Positions 1 through 6,275 of a stretch of DNA of 6,275 bases are shown here, piece by piece. The notes under the pieces were generated by a model. That model worked only from the letters and a program-made list of their open reading frames with translations. It made no database searches and was not told the origin of the DNA. Source of the stretch: Actinomycetota bacterium (GTDB taxonomy: Bacteria > Actinomycetota > Actinomycetes > Mycobacteriales > Micromonosporaceae); assembly GCA_005885115.1 (NCBI GenBank), contig VAXX01000098.1, positions 12,744-19,018 on the forward strand, given 5' to 3'. The stretch's first letter is position 1. Every line of letters begins with the position of its first letter. The translations under genes and the position numbers were made by a program.

Positions 1-1152
1 CGCGTACGCCAACCGGGCCGCCCGGTCCTCCGGCTCGTCCGACAGGATCCGGCGCAGCCGGGCCACCGCCCGTTCCGGCGCACCGTCCAGGGCGTCGAGC
101 AACGCGAGGTACCGGGCCGGGCGCCGGTCGTCGCCGGCGGCGCTCTGAACCGTCGTCAGGTATCGACGGGCCTCGTCCCGGCCGGACCGGTCCCCTCGGG
201 TGAGCGCCCGAGCGGCGGCGTGCAGGTACAACTCGGGGAGCACCGCCCCGGCCGGGGCGAAGACCTCGGCGGCGTCCAGGCACTCGGACACCGCCGCGAA
301 GTCGCCGCCGTTGGCCAGTTGCAGCGCACGGGCCCGGTACGCCGAGCCGATCAGCGGCTCGAGCCGGTCCCCGCCCGGTACCCGGCCGTGCAGGTCGGTC
401 CAGGAGCGGATGGCGTCGGCGTACCGGCCCAGCCGGTACGCGCACAGGCCGTGGTGGTACAGGATCGGGTCCTGCCCGAGGCCCTGGCGGATCAGCGCCT
501 CGTACGTCGCCATCGCCTCGGCGTACCGGCCCTGCCGCTCCAGCGCGTACGCCAGCATGGAACCGGTCAGCACCGCGTACCGGTCCGTACCGGCGGCGCC
601 CTTCAACCCGCGCAGCGGTGTCTCGGCGGCCGACCACTCGCCCCGCCGCAGCCGCAGCGCGGCGAGCAGTGCCCGGGCCTCCTCGCCGAGGTAGCCCTGC
701 CGCTCGGCCGCGAGCAGGTCGACCAGGGCGCCGGCGTCGTCCCCCCACCGGAACCGCGCGTACGCCCGCTGGATCCGGGCCGGTCCGGAACCCGGCTGGC
801 GCTGGAGTGCCGCCGTGAAGCTGGCCTCGGCCTCCGCGTACGCCTGCTGGTGGCCGAGCGCACAGCCGGCCCAGTACCACGCCTCCCAGCCTTGGGGCCA
901 CAGCGACTGAGCCATCCGGAACGCGGCCAACGCCTGCGGGAACCGGCCCTGCGTCAGGTGGATCCGGCCCAGCCCGAGGTCGGCGCGGGCGGCGAGTTCG
1001 GCCACCTCCGGATGCGTACCGACCCGGCGGTCCAGGCGTTTGCGCGCGTCCTCGAACAGCGTGCCGGCCGCGTCCCAGCGGGCATCGGCGAACAGCGACT
1101 GCGCCTCGACGACAGCCCTGCGCGCCCGGCGTAACGCGATCCGTGACCACAT
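1..1152 (-). CDS. TPR-repeat protein, C-terminus cut off by the window edge
   Basis: An uninterrupted reading frame of 384 codons runs from an ATG at 1152-1150 to the left edge with no stop, so the protein is longer than seen. The start MWSRIALRRA is followed by helix-pair repeats of tetratricopeptide type: about residues 57-86 (LGRIHLTQGRFPQALAAF), 89-120 (WEAWYWAGCAL, then AEAEASFTAALQRQP), 192-223 (QGRYAEAMATYEALI) and 229-259 (LYHHGLCAYRLGRYADAI). Weaker helical repeats continue to residue 384. No signal peptide or membrane segment is visible, so it is probably a cytoplasmic protein-interaction scaffold. GC at third positions is very high throughout, supporting a real gene. It begins 6 bp after the probable TGA of the upstream EACC1-like gene, so the two are probably translationally coupled. 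The Shine-Dalgarno sequence is weak. In actinomycetes such TPR arrays often precede a CHAT-protease or other effector domain; whether that holds here cannot be seen. Confidence 0.88.
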   Translation of the reverse strand, partial: MWSRIALRRARRAVVEAQSLFADARWDAAGTLFEDARKRLDRRVGTHPEVAELAARADLGLGRIHLTQGRFPQALAAFRMAQSLWPQGWEAWYWAGCALGHQQAYAEAEASFTAALQRQPGSGPARIQRAYARFRWGDDAGALVDLLAAERQGYLGEEARALLAALRLRRGEWSAAETPLRGLKGAAGTDRYAVLTGSMLAYALERQGRYAEAMATYEALIRQGLGQDPILYHHGLCAYRLGRYADAIRSWTDLHGRVPGGDRLEPLIGSAYRARALQLANGGDFAAVSECLDAAEVFAPAGAVLPELYLHAAARALTRGDRSGRDEARRYLTTVQSAAGDDRRPARYLALLDALDGAPERAVARLRRILSDEPEDRAARLAYA

Positions 1153-1158
1153 GGCGAT

Positions 1159-1547
1159 TCAGGCGCGGGGCTCGTCCAACTCCGCCGGAACGCCTCCTCG
1201 GGAAGCCCGGCCTCCAGCACGATCCGCAGGCCGGACTCGCTGTCCTGCAACACCAGCGGTGCGGTGCTGCCGCCGTTGCGCGGGCGCCGTAACGCGCGGT
1301 CCACGAGCTTGCGCAGCCCACCGTGGAGGTCTTCGGCCAGGCTGTTCCCCAGCCCGATGAGGAAACCCTGCAAGGGCAGCGCCACCAGGATCAGCCAACC
1401 GAGCGTGCCGGGATCGCGGTGGGTGTGCGACCGGCGGGCATCAGCCTGTACGCCGAGCCGGTCGAACAACTCGATGACCGCCTGCTCCTCCTCGGCCGAG
1501 GCAGCGTCGTTGACGAGCACCTCGGCGACCAGGGGGCGACCAGACAT
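1159..1547 (-). CDS. EACC1-like small alpha/beta protein, probable frameshift near the 3' end
   Basis: The start is ATG at 1547-1545, preceded by GGAG at 1559-1556. The first 121 residues are well formed: a beta-alpha-beta unit (VAEVLVND, then EEEQAVIELFDRLGVQADAR), a hydrophobic stretch at about residues 49-67 (LGWLILVALPLQGFLIGLG), an amphipathic basic helix (AEDLHGGLRKLVDRAL), and two C-terminal strands (PLVLQD, GLRIVLEAGLPEEAF). From memory, this layout resembles effector-associated constant component 1 (EACC1), found beside CHAT, trypsin-like or other effectors in actinobacterial conflict systems. As read, the frame runs on to a stop at 954-956, 199 bp inside the TPR gene, with poor codon quality. 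One extra base at about 1182-1190 would give the ending AFRAELDEPRA and a TGA at 1161-1159, a 129-residue protein ending 6 bp before the TPR gene. The interval is 389 bp, one short of a multiple of three. The gene's existence is secure; the family name is tentative. Confidence 0.72.
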
Positions 1548-1722
1548 CGTGAAGGCTCCAAACGCAGGGGTCAGGGGAGTCCGGATCCGGGATTGCCGCA
1601 TGACGATTTGGCGCACCCGGGATTGTATCGACCGGGCTGCCGCGCCCGCAGTCCCGAAAATGACAGGCACGGTTGATACCGTTGGCTGGCAATGCATTGC
1701 CGTCGTCTGGAAAGAGCCTGTC
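1548..1722. promoter_or_regulatory. Divergent intergenic region with palindromes and a direct repeat
   Basis: This 175-bp spacer separates the start codons of the EACC1-like gene (minus) and the DUF2277 gene (plus), so it should hold both promoters. Visible elements are a 10-bp palindrome CCGGATCCGG at 1581-1590, a direct repeat CCGGGATTG at 1587-1595 and 1617-1625 (30 bp apart, about three helical turns), and a 14-bp perfect palindrome at 1688-1701. A TACAAT hexamer on the minus strand (1627-1622) could be a -10 box for the EACC1-like gene, but no good -35 is placed upstream of it. No convincing plus-strand promoter was found. The promoter role rests on position; the repeats are directly seen. 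Confidence 0.5.
1688..1701. repeat. 14-bp perfect palindrome, possible operator
   Basis: GGCAATGCATTGCC is its own reverse complement. It lies 21 bp before the DUF2277 start codon, on the promoter-proximal side of the leader, where a dimeric repressor could act. It is more AT-rich than its surroundings. No regulator is encoded nearby, and the site could be chance. Confidence 0.4.
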
Positions 1723-1934
1723 ATGTGCCGCAGCATCAAGACGCTCCGCCCGCCGTACCAGGAGGAAGTCACCGACACGGACGTCCACTCGGCGGCGCTG
1801 CAGTACGTCCGCAAGGTCTCGGGTTTCCGTAAGCCCGCGCCGCACAACGCGGAGGCGTTCGAAGCCGCCGTGGCGGCGGTCGCGGCCGCGACCCAGGAGC
1901 TTCTCGACCACCTGGTGGTGGGCCGGAAGGCGGC

Positions 1935-1938
<4 letters not shown>
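1723..1938 (+). CDS. DUF2277 family protein
   Basis: This is a 71-residue protein beginning MCRSIKTLRPPY and containing AALQYVRKVSGFRKPAP, followed by a C-terminal helix EAAVAAVAAATQELLDHLV. The opening MCR-x-I-x-TL and the VRK-[IVL]-SGF-x-KP core are what I recognise as DUF2277, a small, widespread bacterial family (common in actinobacteria) with no established function. Length is about normal for the family. I chose the ATG at 1723 because the Met-Cys-Arg start is the family hallmark; a purine-rich GGAAAGAG at 1709-1716 can act as ribosome binding site. Upstream in-frame codons give no family-like sequence. There is no signal peptide or transmembrane helix, so it is probably cytosolic and largely helical. 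It converges on rny, and its stop TAG (1936-1938) overlaps the rny stop within CTAG. Confidence 0.87.
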
Positions 1939-3707
<1,769 letters not shown>

Positions 3708-4090
3708 GGCGGCCTCCTCCCCTTCGCCGTGCGTACCCAGGCCGGCGGGCCGGGTACCGAATCGCGGTGGAGGAGAGGCCGAGCCGCGGGTACGGCTGCC
3801 TGTTCCGACCTCAACGAGATGACGGAACAGTACGCCTCGTTGTCGTCGGTTTGCTGTGCGTCGACGTCAACGTTGTTTTTCGTATGTGCCGGTGCCAAAT
3901 GTTGCTGGACTGTTATGCGATCTATGTTGTGTGCGTTGCCGCGATGGTCGGACGTGCTCCTCGTAAACCGAGGCTAGGTCGCGGATACCGGTTCGGTCAA
4001 GGACTCATGATCCGGCACTACCCGGCACACTCCGCCACCCATCGACTACCTCAGGCCAGGAAGCGATCATCGGTTCGGCCGATGCGCAGG
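3708..4090 (-). promoter_or_regulatory. recX-rny intergenic region with AT-richer core; probable rny promoter and leader
   Basis: No convincing gene lies in this 383-bp stretch. Its core is clearly poorer in GC than the coding DNA: 27 of 60 bases at 3871-3930 are G or C, against roughly 70% around it. On the minus strand that core contains -10-like hexamers such as TACGAA (3885-3880), but I could not pair any with a good -35, so no exact promoter is claimed. Between core and gene lie an 8-bp inverted repeat (3800-3807 and 3823-3830) and a small hairpin (3782-3797). The strong ribosome binding site GGGGAGGAGG (3722-3713) completes the leader. That it drives rny is inferred from orientation and composition. 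Confidence 0.5.
3800..3830. repeat. 8-bp inverted repeat upstream of rny
   Basis: CTGTTCCG at 3800-3807 is matched by its reverse complement CGGAACAG at 3823-3830, with a 15-bp spacer. The arm centres are 23 bp apart, roughly two helical turns. It could be a stem-loop in the rny leader RNA or an operator for a dimeric regulator. Both arms are perfect; the function is unknown. It is not a typical actinobacterial LexA box, since the half-sites are too far apart. Confidence 0.45.
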
Positions 4091-4102
4091 TCAGCGCATC
4101 GG
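4068..4102 (-). terminator. Two mutually exclusive hairpins on the recX stop codon, possible terminator
   Basis: A perfect 9-bp inverted repeat, CCGATGCGC (4079-4087) with GCGCATCGG (4094-4102), has a 6-base loop containing the recX stop. Beside it CATCGG (4068-4073) pairs with CCGATG (4079-4084) over a 5-base loop. The two stems share 4079-4084, so only one can form at a time. No T-tract follows on the minus strand, so this is not a classical intrinsic terminator, although actinobacterial terminators often lack one. The first hairpin would form inside and just after the last recX codons. Confidence 0.45.
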
Positions 4103-4879
4103 ATCGTCCGCCTCCCCGACCAGATCGGTAAGGGCGTCCGGATCGACAGCGTCCGCGAACGTGGCGTACTCCTCATCCCGGGCGGCCAGAACCTCCTTCA
4201 CCACGGAAACGGCCAACCCGGCCGGGTATCCCTTACGGGCCAGTAGCCCGACCAGCCTACGGAACAGGACGTCGGGCGTACCCGACGGTGCGGCGCGCAG
4301 CTTCCGCTCGACCAGGGCCCGGGCGGTGGCCGCCTCGGTCTCCCCATCGACCTGGGCCAGCGCCTCGCCGACCAGCTCACTGTCCACGCCCCGCTGGCGC
4401 AGCTCGCCGGCCAGAGTCCGGCGGGCCAGTCCCCGACCGTGGTGCCGGCTGGTCACCCAGGCCCGGGCGAACGCGGCGTCGTCGATCAGTCCGACGTCGT
4501 CGTACCGGTCGAGTACCTCGTCCGCGACCTCGGCCGGGATGCCGCGCCTGCGCAGCGCGGTCGCCAGCTCCGCCCGGGTACGCGGCCGGACCGCGAGCTG
4601 CCGGAGACAGATCTCCCGGGCCAGCTCGGCCGGATCCCGCGACTCCGGCTCGGGCTTTTCGGACCGGGACTGCCGGCTCGGCCCGCGGCCCTCGCCTGGT
4701 TGGGGATCCCGGGGGTCGGCCGGTTGGTAGCCGTCCTCAGGCCCCAGCCAGAGGGGACCCTCGGGAGTGGTGTAGTCCGGCGCCGGCTCGGGAGCCGGGC
4801 CGGCGCGCTTGGCGCGCGGCCGGGCGGGAGCCGCATCCCAGCCCCGACCCGTCCGCGCGCCACGTCGCCTACCCGGCAC
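4091..4879 (-). CDS. recX: RecX, regulator of RecA
   Basis: A 262-residue cytoplasmic protein of the RecX family, which binds RecA filaments and modulates recombinase and coprotease activity. Residues 1-83 are low-complexity, rich in Pro, Arg, Gly and acidic residues, and probably disordered. The conserved helical-repeat RecX domain starts near residue 84 (AREICLRQLAVRPRTRAELATALRRRG) and continues through YDDVGLIDDAAFARAWVTSRHHGRG, LARRTLAGELRQRGVD and FRRLVGLLARKGYP at 207-219. Most family members have about 150-170 residues, so the extension is notable. The GTG at 4879-4877 is the only plausible start: no other start codon occurs in frame before the domain, and farther upstream the frame is a shadow of recA. 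GGTGGAC at 4894-4888 is a possible ribosome binding site. The gene begins 2 bp after the recA stop, so it is co-transcribed and probably translationally coupled with recA. Confidence 0.95.
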   Translation of the reverse strand: MPGRRRGARTGRGWDAAPARPRAKRAGPAPEPAPDYTTPEGPLWLGPEDGYQPADPRDPQPGEGRGPSRQSRSEKPEPESRDPAELAREICLRQLAVRPRTRAELATALRRRGIPAEVADEVLDRYDDVGLIDDAAFARAWVTSRHHGRGLARRTLAGELRQRGVDSELVGEALAQVDGETEAATARALVERKLRAAPSGTPDVLFRRLVGLLARKGYPAGLAVSVVKEVLAARDEEYATFADAVDPDALTDLVGEADDPMR

Positions 4880-4881
4880 GG

Positions 4882-6275
4882 TCAGAAGTCCACCGTGACG
4901 GCATCGGGTCCACCGGCGGCATCCGTGCCGCCGCCCAGCCCGACCCCGAGCTTCTCCAGGATCTTCTTCTCGATCTCGACGGCCACGTCCGGGTTCTCCT
5001 TGAGGAACTTGCGGGCGTTCTCCTTGCCCTGACCGAGCTGGTCCCCGTCGTACGTGTACCAGGCACCCGACTTGCGGATGATGCTCTGCTCCACGCCGAC
5101 ATCGATCAGCGAGCCCTCCCGCGAGATGCCCTGCCCATAGATGATGTCGAATTCCGCTTGTTTGAAGGGCGCCGCGCACTTGTTCTTTACGACCTTGACG
5201 CGGGTACGGTTGCCGACCGCGTCCGTGCCGTCCTTGAGGCTCTCGATCCGCCGTACGTCCAGCCGGACCGAGGCGTAGAACTTCAACGCCCGACCACCGG
5301 TCGTCGTCTCCGGGCTGTTGTGCACCATGACACCGTCGACGAAGTAGTTGTGGTTGCCCTCCACCTCGATGTCGAACCGGTTCATCGAACGGGTCTTCGG
5401 CTTCACGTGGATGTCGAGGATCCGAGCGGGTACCGGGCGCAACTCGGCGGGGGCGAAAACCGGCTCGACAGCGCACTTGCCCTGGTAGCGCGGGAGCAGC
5501 TTGTAGGCCATCGCGTCGGGGACGTATGGCGCTACCAGCTCCTGGAACTTGCTCGTCGCGGCCGTGCTGAACTGTAGGAACGCCTTCTGACGGACACCCT
5601 TCGTGATCAGCCGGACGTCGAGACCGTAGCCATCACGCAGGTGCTCAGCCAGCCGGGCGCGAGAGCCCTCGCTCATCGCCTCTACGCAGATCTCGATCCG
5701 CCCGCTGCCGCCCCTGGTGGGCTCCTGCAGCCCCTTGGATCGCAGCGTGAAGCTGCCGTCGTCCAGGTACCAGACGGCGAGCGCCAGCGGCGTGAGCGTC
5801 TTGAGGTAGTCCCAGCTGAGGTGCTTCCTACCGTCTCCGAGATAGACGGCCCGCCGAAGCTCGTCCAGCTCCGGCAACGGCGTGAAGTCGGCGAACACGG
5901 CGCCCCGCCCGTCTACCCGACGGGCACACTCGATGTTGCCGAGCAGCGAAACCTTCCAGTCGAGGTAGGCCGCTTGGCTGGCACCGTGACCGAGCCGGAA
6001 CCGGACGCCCGAGCGGTCCTGCAGATTAGGGGAAAGGTTGCCGTCCCCCATCAGCGAGCCGAGTACGACCTGCCACTGCTGTTCACTCAGGCGGCGCTGT
6101 TCGGTGAGCATCACCCGGTCGCCGGTGATCAGCTCGCCGGCCTCGCGCCAGCCGCCCGGCGTACGGATCAGGTGGTTGGGGGTAGCGGCGAACTGTGCCC
6201 GACCGTTGCCGCCGGACTTCGCCACGGTGAACTGGAGGAACTGTTCAGCGGGCCCGTTGTTGAACCAGTTGACGA
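4882..6275 (-). CDS. recA: RecA recombinase, 3' part, interrupted by an intein
   Basis: The frame is open from the right edge to TGA at 4884-4882 (464 codons plus 2 bases, and the stop). The last 144 residues (4885-5316) are the C-terminal RecA extein: [20 protein letters not shown], then [40 protein letters not shown] and [20 protein letters not shown], with an acidic tail and final VTVDF. RecA polymerises on single-stranded DNA, catalyses homologous pairing and triggers LexA self-cleavage. Everything upstream of 5317 in this frame is intein. The N-terminal extein with the Walker A motif lies outside the window. After protein splicing the exteins should join as ...[11 protein letters not shown] in the DNA-binding L2 region, restoring a normal ~350-residue RecA. 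Any SOS/LexA box would be upstream, beyond the window. recX follows after 2 bp. Confidence 0.97.
   Translation of the reverse strand, partial: VNWFNNGPAEQFLQFTVAKSGGNGRAQFAATPNHLIRTPGGWREAGELITGDRVMLTEQRRLSEQQWQVVLGSLMGDGNLSPNLQDRSGVRFRLGHGASQAAYLDWKVSLLGNIECARRVDGRGAVFADFTPLPELDELRRAVYLGDGRKHLSWDYLKTLTPLALAVWYLDDGSFTLRSKGLQEPTRGGSGRIEICVEAMSEGSRARLAEHLRDGYGLDVRLITKGVRQKAFLQFSTAATSKFQELVAPYVPDAMAYKLLPRYQGKCAVEPVFAPAELRPVPARILDIHVKPKTRSMNRFDIEVEGNHNYFVDGVMVHNSPETTTGGRALKFYASVRLDVRRIESLKDGTDAVGNRTRVKVVKNKCAAPFKQAEFDIIYGQGISREGSLIDVGVEQSIIRKSGAWYTYDGDQLGQGKENARKFLKENPDVAVEIEKKILEKLGVGLGGGTDAAGGPDAVTVDF
5317..6275 (-). mobile_element. RecA intein with LAGLIDADG homing endonuclease (N-terminus outside window)
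   Basis: An in-frame protein-splicing element; 319 residues plus 2 bases are visible. Block B contains the TPNH motif ([16 protein letters not shown] at 6174-6172). Two LAGLIDADG motifs keep their acidic residues: [10 protein letters not shown] (6034-6063) and [13 protein letters not shown] (5749-5787). Block F is [16 protein letters not shown] and block G is VMVHN, with Asn at 5319-5317 and extein Ser at 5316-5314. The splicing and endonuclease parts therefore look intact; the first Cys (block A) is beyond the edge. The site, just before SPETTTGG, and phrases such as VNWFNNGP and [13 protein letters not shown] match what I remember of the M. leprae RecA intein. That intein has 365 residues, which would leave about 46 unseen here. 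The endonuclease would cut intein-free recA alleles and copy the element in. It sits in a conserved, essential-for-function loop, which makes it hard to lose. Confidence 0.96.

Noticed and set aside
415..535. Repeated GGCGTACCGGCCC words
   Set aside because: They encode the repeated GRYAxA helix turns of the TPR units, not a separate DNA repeat.
220..1134. A 304-codon plus-strand open frame
   Set aside because: Antisense to the TPR gene, whose own frame has far better codon bias and clear repeats.
954..1158. The 3' continuation of the EACC1-like frame into the TPR gene
   Set aside because: The translation is a Ser/Arg/Pro-rich shadow of the TPR gene with poor third-position GC; better explained by a one-base shift than by a real 199-bp overlap.
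3959..3973. CCTCG/CGAGG mini-hairpin as a recX terminator
   Set aside because: Only a 5-bp stem, over 110 bp past recX, without a T-tract; expected by chance in GC-rich DNA.
3767..4246. A 159-codon plus-strand frame spanning the recX-rny gap
   Set aside because: Its second half is antisense to recX and the first half has no codon bias or ribosome binding site.
4288..5577. A 429-codon plus-strand open frame across recX and recA
   Set aside because: Antisense of recX and recA/intein; Pro/Arg-rich product with no domain. Long antisense frames are expected at this GC content.

Overview
The window reads as chromosomal DNA of a high-GC actinomycete. Nearly every third codon position is G or C, GTG and weakly led ATG starts occur, and tyrosine is almost always TAC, giving many GTAC-containing words. 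The recA-recX-rny gene order and the codon style fit Micromonosporaceae (Micromonospora or Salinispora type) best, but the genus is an inference.

Right half (4091-6275, all on the minus strand): the 3' part of recA enters at the right edge and is interrupted by a large intein carrying a LAGLIDADG homing endonuclease. The intein's C-terminal splice junction (His-Asn/Ser) is at 5316/5317, in the extein context SPETTTGG. This is the recA insertion point used by the Mycobacterium leprae intein, not the M. tuberculosis one, which is empty here. recX follows recA after 2 bp, so recombinase and modulator are co-transcribed. An overlapping pair of hairpins sits on the recX stop codon.

Middle (1935-4090, minus strand): a 383-bp gap with a distinctly AT-richer core probably carries the rny promoter and leader. 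It is followed by a full-length RNase Y gene with membrane anchor, long coiled coil, KH and HD domains.

Left half (1-1938): a small DUF2277 gene on the plus strand converges on rny so tightly that one CTAG palindrome supplies both stop codons. A 175-bp divergent spacer with palindromes and a 30-bp-spaced direct repeat separates it from a minus-strand pair. The first gene of that pair is a ~129-residue protein resembling the effector-associated constant component EACC1 of bacterial conflict systems; its 3' end looks frameshifted by one missing base. The second is a TPR-repeat protein that runs off the left edge. The pair looks like an accessory signalling or defence-type module beside housekeeping DNA-repair and RNA-decay genes. 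Its effector domain, if any, would lie beyond position 1.
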